A DNA stretch of 64,000 nt from Streptomyces albofaciens JCM 4342 (GCF_008634025.1 NZ_PDCM01000001.1:2353501-2417500); one strand, 5' to 3'; shown: positions 50,438 through 59,549, numbered from the stretch's first letter. Notes: a model not told the origin generated them from the letters alone. Made by a program: numbers and translations.

Positions 50438-51187
50438 TCAGACGACCGCGCCGCCGCCCGGCAGGTCGTCCTCGTCCTCGTCGTCGTGCTTCATCCGGGC
50501 CACCAGCGTGGCGAAGCCGCCCAGGAAGCCGCCGATGCCCAGCAGCGTGATCCACCATGTGACGGGCTGCTGCAACAGCACCATGAGCACGAGCAGCAGC
50601 GGCCCGCCGAGCACCGCGATCCAGGCGAACTTGGCCGTCACGTCGGCCTTGGGCAGCGGAGGCGGCTCGGGCGGCTCGAAGTGGCCCTCGTCGGTGTCGT
50701 CGAAGTCGCCGTCGGACGCCTCGCGCGCCGACCAGTCGCGCGGCCCGACGCCGGGCGCGAAGACCACGGAACCGCCGACGGGGCCGCCGCCGGGCCGGCC
50801 GGGCGCGCCGGGGGAGGGCTCGCTGCGCGGCCGGTCCTCGACCGTCAGGCCGGCGTCGTCACCGTCCGCACGCCCCGGGCCCGCCTTCTCGGGCGGCTTC
50901 CCGTCGGCCCGCGCCGTACCGTCCGGGCGGTCCTCGTCCGTACGGCCGCGGTCCGCGCGGTCCGTGCCCGTACCGGAAACGCGGTCGCCGGAAGCACGGT
51001 CGCCGGAAGCTCGCTCACCGGGAGAGCGGTCGCCGGACGGGGCGCCGGCACCGCCGCGGTCCGGGCCGGCGACCGGCCCGTCCTCATCCGGGAAGGCGGG
51101 CGCCTCGCCGTAGCCGGCCACTATCTCGGCCCAGGCGGCTTCCTCGTCCAGCGGGTCGCGGGGGTCGCGGGGGCTACGCTCCACCAC
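50438..51187 (-). CDS. acidic membrane protein of unknown function
   Basis: Protein of 249 aa: a long disordered acidic/Gly/Arg-rich cytosolic half containing short repeats of SGDR/ASGDR (about residues 55-75), then two close helices near the C-terminus (FAWIAVLGGPLLLVLMVLLQQPVTW and WITLLGIGGFLGGFATLVA) and a His/Asp/Glu tail (KHDDEDEDDLPGG). Start GTG at 51185-51187 or 51182-51184; the gene overlaps the upstream esterase by 11-14 bases, so it is coupled to it. No family recognised. Confidence 0.8.
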   Translation of the reverse strand: MVERSPRDPRDPLDEEAAWAEIVAGYGEAPAFPDEDGPVAGPDRGGAGAPSGDRSPGERASGDRASGDRVSGTGTDRADRGRTDEDRPDGTARADGKPPEKAGPGRADGDDAGLTVEDRPRSEPSPGAPGRPGGGPVGGSVVFAPGVGPRDWSAREASDGDFDDTDEGHFEPPEPPPLPKADVTAKFAWIAVLGGPLLLVLMVLLQQPVTWWITLLGIGGFLGGFATLVARMKHDDEDEDDLPGGGAVV

Positions 51188-51971
51188 TGGGGGCCGTCTC
51201 CTCACTCTCCACGCCCCCGCGCACGCTCGGCGCCAGGCGGGCGATGAAGTCGTAGGTGTCCTGGAAGATCCGCTCGGCGTCGTGGTCGAGCGTGGCGACG
51301 TGGTAGCTGCGCTCCAGCAGCGTCTGCCGTACGTCCGTGGACGACACCCGGCTCAGGATGCGCTCGGAGTCGGCGGGCCGCACGACGTGGTCCTGCGGGC
51401 TGGTCAGCACCAGCAACGGCTGGGTCACCCGGGGCAGTTCGGCGTCGACGACCTGGAAGAAGCGGCGCAGGGAGTGCGCGGCGTGCAGCGGCACCCGGGT
51501 GTAGCCCAGCTCGTGGGCGCCGGGCTTGGCGATGTCGTCCGCCACGCCCTTGGTCGTCCGCACCACGTGCCGCAGCACCGGCAGCAGCGGGGCGGCCGCG
51601 TCGTGCACCTTGTTGCCGGGGTTGACCAGGACCAGGCCGCTGACGGCGGGGCCGTGCTGGGCGGCCAGCCGCAGCGCCAGCGCGCCGCCCATCGACAGGC
51701 CGCACACGAAGACCCGCTCGCACCGCTCGCGCAGCGACCGCAGCTCGCGGTCGACCTCGGCGTACCAGTCCTGCCAGGTCGTGAGCTGCATGTCCTGCCA
51801 GCGGGTGCCGTGCCCGGGCAGCAGCGGCAGCGAGACGGTCAGGCCGCGGTCGGCCAGATACTCGGCCCAGGGGCGGACGGACTGGGGGGAGCCGGTGAAC
51901 CCGTGGCAGACGAGGACGCCGGTCGGGCCGCCGTCGCGGCGGAACGGCTCGGCTCCGGGAAGCAGCGGCAC
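51174..51971 (-). CDS. alpha/beta hydrolase, carboxylesterase (Est30-like)
   Basis: Serine esterase of 265 aa. HGFTGSPQSVRPWAEYLADRGLTVSLPLLPGHGTRW is typical of monoacylglycerol lipase/Est30-type enzymes; the nucleophile is in VCGLSMGGALALRL; the acid is in TSPQDHVVRPADS and the catalytic His in ERSYHVATLDHD. Start GTG 51969-51971. It is divergent from the lysophospholipid acyltransferase, suggesting a lipid role. Confidence 0.92.
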   Translation of the reverse strand: MPLLPGAEPFRRDGGPTGVLVCHGFTGSPQSVRPWAEYLADRGLTVSLPLLPGHGTRWQDMQLTTWQDWYAEVDRELRSLRERCERVFVCGLSMGGALALRLAAQHGPAVSGLVLVNPGNKVHDAAAPLLPVLRHVVRTTKGVADDIAKPGAHELGYTRVPLHAAHSLRRFFQVVDAELPRVTQPLLVLTSPQDHVVRPADSERILSRVSSTDVRQTLLERSYHVATLDHDAERIFQDTYDFIARLAPSVRGGVESEETAPSGGA

Positions 51972-52214
51972 CGGGGGACTCCGATCGGTGAGGGCCGGGC
52001 GGCAACGGTTCGTGCGGGTTACTGGAAGCGTACGCGGAGCGGCGCCGGGCGGATAGGTCCAAAGGCACCCCGTGCCCCGGCCGCTGCCGGGAGGCGCCCC
52101 GGGCCCCGCACGGTACCCGGCGGGGCCCGTCCGCCGCCGGTGGGCCGGACCTTCGAGGAGAGGGGCGCGGCGGGGCAGGTTAAGGTCTTTGCGTCAGACA
52201 CAGGAGGCAGTGGG

Positions 52215-53003
52215 TTGATCTACGGCGCAATGAAGTTTTCCGTCGGCGGGACGTTGAAGCTGGCTTTCCGTCCCTGGGTGGAGGGCCTGGAGAACATCCC
52301 CGCGACGGGACCCGCGATCCTGGCGAGCAACCATCTGTCCTTCTCGGACTCCTTCTTCCTGCCCGCGGTGCTCGACCGGAAGGTCACCTTCATCGCCAAG
52401 GCCGAGTACTTCACCACCCCGGGCGTCAAGGGCAAGCTGACCGCCGCCTTCTTCAAGGGCGTCGGCCAGCTGCCGGTGGACCGCTCGGGCGCGCGCGGCG
52501 CGGGCGAGGCGGCGATCAAGAGCGGCATCGAGGTGCTGGAGCGCGGTGAGCTGTTCGGCATCTATCCGGAGGGCACCCGCTCGCCGGACGGCCGCCTCTA
52601 CCGCGGCAAGCCGGGCGGCCTGGCCCGGGTGGCGCTGGCCACCGGCGCCCCGGTCATCCCCGTCGCGATGATCGACACGGAGAAGGTGCAGCCGCCCGGC
52701 AAGATCATGCCGAAGATGATCCGGCCGGGCATCCGCATCGGCAAGCCGCTGGACTTCAGCCGGTACCACGGCATGGAGGGGGACCGCTTCATCCTGCGCT
52801 CGGTGACCGACGAGGTCATGTACGAGATCATGAAGCTGTCCGGCCAGGAGTACGTGGACATCTACGCGACCGCCGCCAAGCGGCAGATCGCGGAGGCGGC
52901 CAAGAAGAAGGCCGAGGCCGAGAAGGCCGAGAAGGCCGAAAAGGCGGCCAGGACCGGCAAGGGGCAGCCGGAGCAGCAGGGCCGGACCGGATCCGGGGCG
53001 TAG
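52215..53003 (+). CDS. lysophospholipid acyltransferase (PlsC-like)
   Basis: Acyltransferase of 262 aa that probably esterifies lysophosphatidate or a related lipid at the membrane. The HxxxxD motif is NHLSFSD (His40, Asp45) and the second motif is YPEGTRSPDGRLYRGKPGG; VIPVAMIDTEKVQP follows. The start is TTG at 52215 (LIYGAMKFSV) with AGGAGG seven bases upstream; ATG 52230 is an alternative. The C-terminal ~45 residues are a Lys/Glu/Ala low-complexity helix (AKKKAEAEKAEKAEKAA) not found in most homologues. Confidence 0.92.
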   Translation: MIYGAMKFSVGGTLKLAFRPWVEGLENIPATGPAILASNHLSFSDSFFLPAVLDRKVTFIAKAEYFTTPGVKGKLTAAFFKGVGQLPVDRSGARGAGEAAIKSGIEVLERGELFGIYPEGTRSPDGRLYRGKPGGLARVALATGAPVIPVAMIDTEKVQPPGKIMPKMIRPGIRIGKPLDFSRYHGMEGDRFILRSVTDEVMYEIMKLSGQEYVDIYATAAKRQIAEAAKKKAEAEKAEKAEKAARTGKGQPEQQGRTGSGA

Positions 53004-53032
53004 TCGCGCCCCGGCACAGGGGTGGGGGCGAA

Positions 53033-54346
53033 ATGGCAGAGGCACAGATACGGTCCGCGGCCGGGGAGACGGCGGGCCGGGGCACGGGACGGCCCCAGCG
53101 GCCGGTCCGGATGTCCGTGGAGCTCCCGCTGTGGCGGGCGCTGACCGGTTACCGCGTCCTGACCCTGGCCTACGTCCTGGTCCTGTTCGTGGTCTCCTAC
53201 AAGAAGTACGCCCACCCCCTCGTCGCCGCCGCCTACATGACGGCGCTGACCGTGTGGATGGCCTTCACCTGGCGCCGTACGACCTCGGCGGAGCGCTGTA
53301 CCCGCGCCTTCCTCATCGGCGACCTGTCCTTCGCGCTCGGCGGCATCCTGCTCACCCTCGTGGCGGACAGCCATGAGCGGATCATGGACGGCGCGGCGAC
53401 CCTGCCCTCCATCTGGACGGCGGGCGCGGTGCTCGGCTTCGCGATCAAGGGCGGCTGGCGCTGGGCCGCGGTGGCCTCCGCGCTGGTCGCCGTGGTCAAC
53501 CTGGTCGAGCGCCAGGAACTCGCCCGCGACACCATCCACAACGTGGTGCTGGTGTGGGTGGCCAGCGTCGCCATCGGCTACGTGGTCGAAGTGGCCCGCG
53601 CCAGTGAGCGCACCCTCGCCCGCGCGCTCCAGATCGAGGCCGCCACCCGCGAGCGGGAACGGCTGGCCCGGGACATCCACGACAGCGTCCTCCAGGTCCT
53701 GGCCATGGTGCAGCGGCGCGGCGCCGCGATCGGCGGCGAGGCGGCCGAGCTGGGCCGGATGGCGGGCGAGCAGGAGATCGCGCTGCGCACGCTGGTCTCC
53801 AGCGGTCTGGTCCCGCCGCGCGCGGCCGTCCCCGGCACCGCGGACGATACGGTCCGCACCCCGGAGGAGGCGCTGGCCGCACCGGTGCCGTGCGCCGAGG
53901 ACGGCCCCGACGCGGGCCCCTGCGACGTACGGGCCCTGCTGGCACCGCACGCCGGCGCGCGCGTCACGTTCTCCGAGCCCGGCGCGCCCGTGGTGCTCCC
54001 GGCCGCCGCCGCGGCGGAGCTGGCCGCCGCTGTCAGTGCCGCGTTGGACAATGTGCGGGTGCACGCGGGTGCCACGGCACAGGCGTGGATCCTGGTGGAG
54101 GACGAGCCGGACGAGGTGATCGTGACCGTGCGGGACGACGGCCCGGGCATCCCCGAGGGGCGGCTCGCGGACGCCGAGCGCGAGGGCCGCCTCGGGGTCG
54201 CCCTGTCGATCCGCGGCCGCCTGCGCGACCTGGGCGGCAGCGCCGACTGGATCTCGGTCCCCGGCCAGGGCACGGAAGTGGAGTTGAAGGTCCCCAAGGG
54301 CGGTGCGGTGCCCGGGGGCGGGAAGCGGGGGAGGAGCACGGCATGA
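53033..54346 (+). CDS. macS: MacS family sensor histidine kinase
   Basis: Membrane kinase of 437 aa, partner of MacR downstream; the MacRS pair of S. coelicolor is linked to actinorhodin and cell-surface control. Five or six N-terminal helices (about residues 35-185), then ARDIHDSVLQVLAMVQRRG with His at about 216, a variable acidic linker, and HATPase_c with NVRVHAGATAQAWI, VRDDGPGI and GVALSIRGRLRDLGG. Start ATG 53033; stop overlaps the regulator as ATGA. Confidence 0.92.
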   Translation: MAEAQIRSAAGETAGRGTGRPQRPVRMSVELPLWRALTGYRVLTLAYVLVLFVVSYKKYAHPLVAAAYMTALTVWMAFTWRRTTSAERCTRAFLIGDLSFALGGILLTLVADSHERIMDGAATLPSIWTAGAVLGFAIKGGWRWAAVASALVAVVNLVERQELARDTIHNVVLVWVASVAIGYVVEVARASERTLARALQIEAATRERERLARDIHDSVLQVLAMVQRRGAAIGGEAAELGRMAGEQEIALRTLVSSGLVPPRAAVPGTADDTVRTPEEALAAPVPCAEDGPDAGPCDVRALLAPHAGARVTFSEPGAPVVLPAAAAAELAAAVSAALDNVRVHAGATAQAWILVEDEPDEVIVTVRDDGPGIPEGRLADAEREGRLGVALSIRGRLRDLGGSADWISVPGQGTEVELKVPKGGAVPGGGKRGRSTA

Positions 54347-55014
54347 GCGAGGCGCGCGGCGTGAAGGTGATGGTGGTCGACGACCACCCGATGTGGCGGG
54401 ACGCGGTCGCCCGCGACCTGGCCGAGGCCGGGTTCGAGGTGGTGGCCACCGCGGGGGACGGGCCGCAGGCGGTGCGCCGCGCGCAGGCCGCCGCGCCCGA
54501 CGTCCTGGTGCTGGACCTGAATCTGCCGGGCCTGCCCGGCGTGGAGGTCTGCCGGGAGCTGGTCGGCGCCAACCCGGCGCTGCGGGTGCTGGTGCTGTCC
54601 GCCAGCGGCGAGCACGCCGATGTGCTGGAGGCCGTCAAGTCCGGCGCGACGGGCTATCTGCTCAAGTCGGCCAGCACGGACGAGCTGTTGGACGCGGTGC
54701 AGCGTACGGCGGCCGGTGACCCGGTGTTCACGCCCGGCCTGGCCGGACTGGTCCTGGGGGAGTACCGCCGGCTGGCGACCGAGCCCGCCCCGGCCGCCGA
54801 GGACGAGCCGGGCGCGCCCCGGCTGACCGAGCGGGAGACCGAGGTGCTGCGCCTGGTCGCCAAGGGCCTGTCGTACAAGCAGATCGCCGAGCGGCTGGTC
54901 ATCTCGCACCGCACGGTCCAGAACCACGTCCAGAACACCCTGGGCAAGCTCCAGCTGCACAACCGCGTCGAGCTGGTCCGGTACGCGATAGAACGCGGCC
55001 TGGACGAGGCGTGA
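54343..55014 (+). CDS. macR: MacR family response regulator (NarL/LuxR type)
   Basis: Response regulator of 223 aa. Receiver with VDDHPMWRDAV, phospho-acceptor Asp58 in VLVLDLNLPG, and Lys in GYLLKSAST; LuxR HTH at about 155-215 (LTERETEVLRLVAKGLSYKQIAERLVI, then TVQNHVQNTLGKLQLHNRVELV). Start ATG 54343 preceded by GGAGGAG. I looked for the published TGAGTAC-type MacR palindrome in the window by eye and did not see a clear copy. Confidence 0.94.
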   Translation: MSEARGVKVMVVDDHPMWRDAVARDLAEAGFEVVATAGDGPQAVRRAQAAAPDVLVLDLNLPGLPGVEVCRELVGANPALRVLVLSASGEHADVLEAVKSGATGYLLKSASTDELLDAVQRTAAGDPVFTPGLAGLVLGEYRRLATEPAPAAEDEPGAPRLTERETEVLRLVAKGLSYKQIAERLVISHRTVQNHVQNTLGKLQLHNRVELVRYAIERGLDEA

Positions 55015-55256
55015 GCCCGCGCCGCCAGGGGCGCGGTGCCGCCCGTGCGGCGCGCGGGACACCGTACGCGCCCTGCGCCATGCGCTCGTACGAGTGAACG
55101 CATCGCGCCAACTCCCCGGCATTTCCGGGGAATTCGCTTCCCGCCCCATCCCTGGGTGACGCCCCGCGCCGTTAGCGTGACCGGCGTCGGCACAGCACGG
55201 CCGCGCGCGGCCACCGGCGGGTGCGCGGCCCCTGACGGGATGAAGGTGAAGAAGCG

Positions 55257-56285
55257 ATGCGGGTCGGAGTACTGACCGGCGGCGGTGACTGCCCCGGTCT
55301 GAACGCGGTCATCCGGGGCGTGGTGCGCAAGGGCGTCCAGGAGTACGGCTACGGCTTCGTCGGCTTCCGGGACGGCTGGCGCGGGCCGCTGGAGGACGAC
55401 GCGGTGCCGCTCGACATCCCCGCCGTACGCGGCATCCTGCCGCGCGGCGGCACGGTCCTCGGCTCCTCGCGGACCAACCCCCTCAAGCACGAGGACGGCA
55501 TCCGCCGGATCCGCGAGACCCTCGCCAAGGAGGAGGTCGAGGCGCTGATCACGATCGGCGGCGAGGACACCCTCGGCGTCGCCGCCCGGCTCTCCGGCGA
55601 GTACGGGATCCCCTGCGTCGGCGTGCCCAAGACCATCGACAACGACCTGTCCGCCACCGACTACACCTTCGGCTTCGACACCGCCGTCGGCGTCGCCACC
55701 GAGGCCATCGACCGGCTGCACACCACCGCCGAGTCGCACATGCGCGTCCTGGTCGTCGAGGTGATGGGCCGGCACGCGGGCTGGATCGCGCTGCACTCCG
55801 GGCTGGCCGGCGGTGCCAACGTCATCCTCATCCCCGAGCAGCGCTTCGACGTGGACCAGGTCTGCGGCTGGATCGAGTCCCGCTTCAAGGTCCGCTACGC
55901 GCCGATCGTGGTGGTCGCCGAGGGCGCCATGCCCAAGGACGGCGACCTGGTCCTCAAGCACGGCACCAAGGACTCCTTCGGGCATGTGCGGCTGACCGGT
56001 GTGGGCGAGTGGCTGGCCAAGGAGATCGAGGACCGTACGGGCAAGGAGGCCCGGACGACGGTGCTCGGCCACACCCAGCGCGGCGGCACGCCCAGCGCCT
56101 TCGACCGCTGGCTGGCCACCCGCTTCGGCCTGCACGCGATCGACGCGGTGCGGGACGGCGACTTCGGCACGATGGTCGCGCTGCGCGGCACCGACATCGT
56201 GCGGGTGCCGCTGGCGGAGGCCACCGCGAAGCTCAAGACCGTCGACCCGAAGCTGTACGCGGAAGCCGGGGTCTTCTTCGGCTGA
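55257..56285 (+). CDS. pfkA: 6-phosphofructokinase (group with GGEDT / PKTIDND signature)
   Basis: Glycolytic phosphofructokinase of 342 aa. Landmarks: GVLTGGGDCPGLNAVIRGVV, TIGGEDTLGVAARL, GVPKTIDNDLSATDYTFGFDTAVG (catalytic Asp), MGRHAGWIALHSGLAGGAN and GHTQRGGTPSAFDRWLATRFG. The residue equivalent to E. coli Gly104 is Asp (GGEDT) and that equivalent to Gly124 is Lys (PKTIDND). That combination is associated with pyrophosphate use in many PFKs, so the phosphoryl donor (ATP or PPi) is uncertain. RBS GAAGGTGAAG precedes the ATG; TAGCGT (about 55174) is a possible -10 in the 242-bp gap. Confidence 0.92.
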   Translation: MRVGVLTGGGDCPGLNAVIRGVVRKGVQEYGYGFVGFRDGWRGPLEDDAVPLDIPAVRGILPRGGTVLGSSRTNPLKHEDGIRRIRETLAKEEVEALITIGGEDTLGVAARLSGEYGIPCVGVPKTIDNDLSATDYTFGFDTAVGVATEAIDRLHTTAESHMRVLVVEVMGRHAGWIALHSGLAGGANVILIPEQRFDVDQVCGWIESRFKVRYAPIVVVAEGAMPKDGDLVLKHGTKDSFGHVRLTGVGEWLAKEIEDRTGKEARTTVLGHTQRGGTPSAFDRWLATRFGLHAIDAVRDGDFGTMVALRGTDIVRVPLAEATAKLKTVDPKLYAEAGVFFG

Positions 56286-56474
56286 GCGGGCCTTGTGCCG
56301 GTGCCGGCACGCCGTCGCGGCGCCGGATCCCGCCGCGCCCGGCGCCCGGACGGCCCGGCCGGGCCCGGAGCCGTATATTCGGCCGTGACACCGCATATGC
56401 CCTTAACCTGCCTGGAGCGGCGGAAAAGGGGCGTCGGTGACCGGACCGAGTGACCGGCAACGTCGGGAGACACC

Positions 56475-57491
56475 GTGGAGATCATCGCATTCGGCGTGCA
56501 GGCGGACGAGCGGCCGCTGCTGGTGAAGGCCTTCGCCGGCCGCCACCAGGTCCGCTGTCTCGACGTCTTCCTCAACCGCGACACCGCCCCCATCGCCGCG
56601 GGCTACGAGGTCGTCAGCGTCAGCGTCAACGCGGAGCTGCGCGCCGAGGTGCTCCAGGAGCTGGCCGCCGGCGGCACCAAGATGATCGCCCAGCGCTCCA
56701 CCGGCTACAACAACATCGATCTGGAGGCCGCGGCCGACCTCGGCGTGACCGTCGGCCGGGTCTCCTCCTACTCGCCGTACTCGGTCGCGGAGTTCGCCTG
56801 GGGCCTGGCCATGGCCGTCAACCGGCGGATCGTCCGGGCCGCCAACCGGACCCGCAACTTCGACTTCCGCCTGGACGGGCTGCTCGGCCGCGACCTGCAC
56901 GGCCGCACCGCCGGCGTGCTCGGTACCGGCAAGATCGGCGAGGCGTTCACCCGTATCGCGCACGGCTTCGGGATGAACCTGCTGGGCTGGGACATCGCCG
57001 AGAACCCGCGCTGCGTCGAGCTGGGCATGAAGTACGTCCCGCTGGACCGGCTGTTCGCCGAATCGGACCTGATCAGCCTGCACGTGCCGCTGATGGAGTC
57101 GACCCGCCACCTCATCGACGCCGCCGCGCTGGCCGCCATGAAGGACGACGCGATCCTGGTCAACTCCAGCCGCGGCGGCCTGGTGGACACCGCGGCGCTC
57201 GTGGAGACCCTCAAGGCGGGGCGGCTCGCCGGGGTCGGCCTGGACGTCTACGAGGAGGAGGCCGGGCTGTTCTTCTTCGACAAGTCGCTGGAGGTCATCC
57301 ACGACGACACCCTCGCCCGCCTGATGACCTTCGGGAACGTGCTGGTCACCTCACACCAGGCGTACTTCACCGAGGACGCGGTCGGCCAGATCATCGACGC
57401 CACCGCACGCAACGTCGAGGACTACCTGGCCGGCCGCGTCAACGAGAACACCCTCGTCACACCAGGACAGCGGCCAGCAGCCGCGCGGTGA
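56475..57491 (+). CDS. D-2-hydroxyacid dehydrogenase (D-lactate dehydrogenase-like)
   Basis: NAD-dependent enzyme of 338 aa. The family blocks are IAQRSTGYNNIDLEAAADLGVTVGRVSSYSPYSVAEFAWGLAMAVNRR, the Rossmann motif GVLGTGKIGEAFTRIAHGFGM, ISLHVPLMESTRHLID, ILVNSSRGGLVDTAALVE and the catalytic-His region VTSHQAYFTEDAV. Substrate likely D-lactate or another 2-oxoacid. GTG 56475 with GGGAG upstream. Its 3' end overlaps the convergent anthranilate synthase gene by 35 bp. An inverted repeat GCCG-TATATT-CGGC (56370-56383) lies upstream. Confidence 0.92.
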   Translation: MEIIAFGVQADERPLLVKAFAGRHQVRCLDVFLNRDTAPIAAGYEVVSVSVNAELRAEVLQELAAGGTKMIAQRSTGYNNIDLEAAADLGVTVGRVSSYSPYSVAEFAWGLAMAVNRRIVRAANRTRNFDFRLDGLLGRDLHGRTAGVLGTGKIGEAFTRIAHGFGMNLLGWDIAENPRCVELGMKYVPLDRLFAESDLISLHVPLMESTRHLIDAAALAAMKDDAILVNSSRGGLVDTAALVETLKAGRLAGVGLDVYEEEAGLFFFDKSLEVIHDDTLARLMTFGNVLVTSHQAYFTEDAVGQIIDATARNVEDYLAGRVNENTLVTPGQRPAAAR

Positions 57492-59382
57492 TCCCGGCCC
57501 CGTCCAGGGTCAGCACGGACTCGGGGTGGAACTGCACCCCCGCGAAGCCCGGACCGCGCAGCGCGTGCACCTCCCCGGTCGCCGCGTCCCGGCTCAGCTC
57601 GACGCGGTGCATGGCCAGTTCCGCCACCGTCGGCTCGTCGCAGCGGGCCGTGAAGGTGTTGTAGAAGCCGACCGTCTCCGGGCGGCCGAAGAAGTCGATG
57701 CGCTCCTGCGCGCCCTGGAACGGCACCTCCTTGCGCACGATCTCCAGGCCCAGCTCGGCGGCGATCAGCTCGTGGCCGAGGCAGACCCCGAGCAGGCCGT
57801 GCCGGTGGTCGCGGACCAGCTCCGCCGCCAGCGGGCGCAGCAGGCGCATCTTCGGGTCGGCGGTGTCCGACGGGTCGCCGGGCCCCGGGCCGAGCACGAT
57901 CGGCCCCTCGTGGGCCGCCGCGGCCTCCCGCAGCCCCGGCTCGTCGTACCGGCGCACCGTCACCGTCAGCCCGGAGGTGCGCAGCAGGTGCGCCAGCATC
58001 GCGGTGAAGGTGTCCTCCGCGTCGATCACCAGCGCGTGGCCGGACAGCGCGGCGGCCGGCGCGCTGCTCTGCATCCGCAGCCAGAAGGGGGCGAGATCCG
58101 CGCGCCGGGCGTCCAGGGCGGCCCGCACCCGCGGGTCGTCGGCCAGCCGCGGCCGTCCGGCGGCGTCCTCGGTACGGTCCGGCGCGGGGCGCACGCCGAG
58201 CGCGGTGAGCACCCCGGCGGCCTTGGCGTGCGTCTCGGCCACCTCGCCGCGCGGGTCGGAGGCCCGTACGAGGGTGGCGCCGACCGCGACCCGCAGCCCG
58301 CCGCCGGCGTCGATGTCGGCCGTACGGATCAGGATCGGCGAGTCCAGCGTCTGCGCGCCGCCCGCGTCCCGGCCGATCAGCGCGAGCGCCCCGGCGTAGT
58401 AGCCCCGGCCGCCCACCTCGTGCCGCTCGATCACCCGGCAGGCGTTCTGCACCGGCGAGCCGACCACGGTCGCCGCGAACATCGTCTCCTTCAGCACCTC
58501 GCGCACATCCAGCGAGGAGCGCCCGCGCAGCTCGTACTCGGTGTGCGCGAGGTGCGCCATCTCCTTCAGGCGCGGCCCGACCACCACACCGCCCTTGTCG
58601 CCGACGGTGCACATCATCTTCAGCTCCTCGTCCACGACCATGGACAGCTCCTCCACCTCCTTGCGGTCGCCGAGGAACTCCAGCAGGTGCTCGGGGCTCG
58701 GGCCGCCGGCCGGGTAGCGGTAGGTGCCGCTGATCGGGTTCATCACGACCGTCCCGCCGGACATCCGCACATGCACCTCGGGGCTGGCGCCGACCAGCGT
58801 GCGCAGCCCCGGCCGGTGGACGACATACGTCCAGTACGCGCCGCGCTCACCCGCCAGCAGCCGCCGGAACAGGGCCAGCGCGTCGGCCGCGCCGAAGCCC
58901 GGGATCCCGCCCTGGAAGGTGCGCCGGATGACGAAGTTGGCGCCCTCCCCGGTGCCGATCTCGTCCTTCAGGACGCGCCCGACGATCCCGGCGTACGCGT
59001 CGTCACTGACGTCGAAGGCGCCGTCCTCGACCCGCACCTCGTGCGCGGGCAGCTGCGCCAGCACCTCGTCCAGCGGCAGCTCGTACGCCTCGTCCGGGCG
59101 CAGCACGGCCAGCGGTGTGCCGTCGTCGCGGACGTCGAAGCCCCGCTCGCGGATCTGCCGGAACGGTACGAGCGCCAGCGCGTCGGTGGTCGCCGTGCCG
59201 CCCTCCGGCACGCCTTCCCCGAGCGGGATGTCCGCGAGGCGCGGCACCTCGGTCACCTCGCCGACCAGCACCTCGACGGTGTCGGCGGCGGGCCGGCCGG
59301 GTGTGCGGCGGCGCAGCAGGGCGAACGGCGGGCAGCCGGGGGACAGCAGACGCCGCAGGATGTCATGGGTGGGGCGAGGCAT
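57457..59382 (-). CDS. fused anthranilate synthase (TrpE-TrpG type)
   Basis: Single-chain enzyme of 641 aa making anthranilate from chorismate and glutamine. The N-terminal TrpE-like chorismate-binding half contains VMNPISGTYRYPAGGPSPEHLLEFLGDRKEVEELSMVVDEELKMM and TVVGSPVQNACRVIERHE; the C-terminal class I glutaminase half contains IVLGPGPGDP, LLGVCLGHELIA (nucleophile Cys) and GVQFHPESVLT (His/Glu). Such fusions serve either primary tryptophan synthesis or phenazine-like pathways. The Trp-codon leader upstream supports a tryptophan role here. ATG 59380-59382; convergent 35-bp overlap with the dehydrogenase. Confidence 0.94.
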   Translation of the reverse strand: MPRPTHDILRRLLSPGCPPFALLRRRTPGRPAADTVEVLVGEVTEVPRLADIPLGEGVPEGGTATTDALALVPFRQIRERGFDVRDDGTPLAVLRPDEAYELPLDEVLAQLPAHEVRVEDGAFDVSDDAYAGIVGRVLKDEIGTGEGANFVIRRTFQGGIPGFGAADALALFRRLLAGERGAYWTYVVHRPGLRTLVGASPEVHVRMSGGTVVMNPISGTYRYPAGGPSPEHLLEFLGDRKEVEELSMVVDEELKMMCTVGDKGGVVVGPRLKEMAHLAHTEYELRGRSSLDVREVLKETMFAATVVGSPVQNACRVIERHEVGGRGYYAGALALIGRDAGGAQTLDSPILIRTADIDAGGGLRVAVGATLVRASDPRGEVAETHAKAAGVLTALGVRPAPDRTEDAAGRPRLADDPRVRAALDARRADLAPFWLRMQSSAPAAALSGHALVIDAEDTFTAMLAHLLRTSGLTVTVRRYDEPGLREAAAAHEGPIVLGPGPGDPSDTADPKMRLLRPLAAELVRDHRHGLLGVCLGHELIAAELGLEIVRKEVPFQGAQERIDFFGRPETVGFYNTFTARCDEPTVAELAMHRVELSRDAATGEVHALRGPGFAGVQFHPESVLTLDGAGITARLLAAVLV

Positions 59383-59429
59383 GTCGGCGGTTCCTTCCAG
59401 GAGGGGAGGGAACGGCCCGGACAAGCGGA

Positions 59430-59452
59430 AAGGCCGCCCCTCGGGCGGCCTT
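59430..59452 (-). terminator. trp attenuator hairpin
   Basis: Perfect 10-bp arms (59430-59439 and 59443-59452) with loop GAG on the transcribed strand, AAGGCCGCCC-GAG-GGGCGGCCTT, followed by TCC. It lies between the leader peptide stop and the anthranilate synthase ATG, the place of an attenuator terminator. Confidence 0.8.
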
Positions 59453-59476
59453 CGCGATGTCGGTGCGTACGCGCGA

Positions 59477-59536
59477 TCAGTGGGCCGCCGGATGAGCGGT
59501 CCACCACCAGGCCATCGTTGCCGGATGCGCGTACAT
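59477..59536 (-). CDS. trpL: trp operon leader peptide
   Basis: A 19-residue peptide, MYAHPATMAWWWTAHPAAH, encoded just upstream of the fused anthranilate synthase. Three consecutive Trp codons (TGG TGG TGG) make it a classic ribosome-stalling attenuation sensor. It ends 24 bp before the attenuator hairpin, and the start lies seven bases after a TAGGGT -10-like element. Trp leader peptides with WWW are known in Streptomyces. Confidence 0.88.
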   Translation of the reverse strand: MYAHPATMAWWWTAHPAAH

Positions 59537-59543
59537 GCGGGTC

Positions 59544-59549
59544 ACCCTA
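59544..59549 (-). promoter_or_regulatory. -10 element of trpL/anthranilate synthase
   Basis: TAGGGT on the minus strand, seven bases before the trpL ATG. Its TAG is the stop codon of the upstream alpha/beta hydrolase. Transcription would begin at or near the leader peptide start, giving a leaderless or near-leaderless trpL. No convincing -35 was found. Confidence 0.5.

Noticed and set aside
51282..52214. N-terminal extension of the acyltransferase frame
   Set aside because: It lies opposite the esterase gene. A TTG at 52215 with AGGAGG at the right distance and the conserved domain starting there fix the real start.
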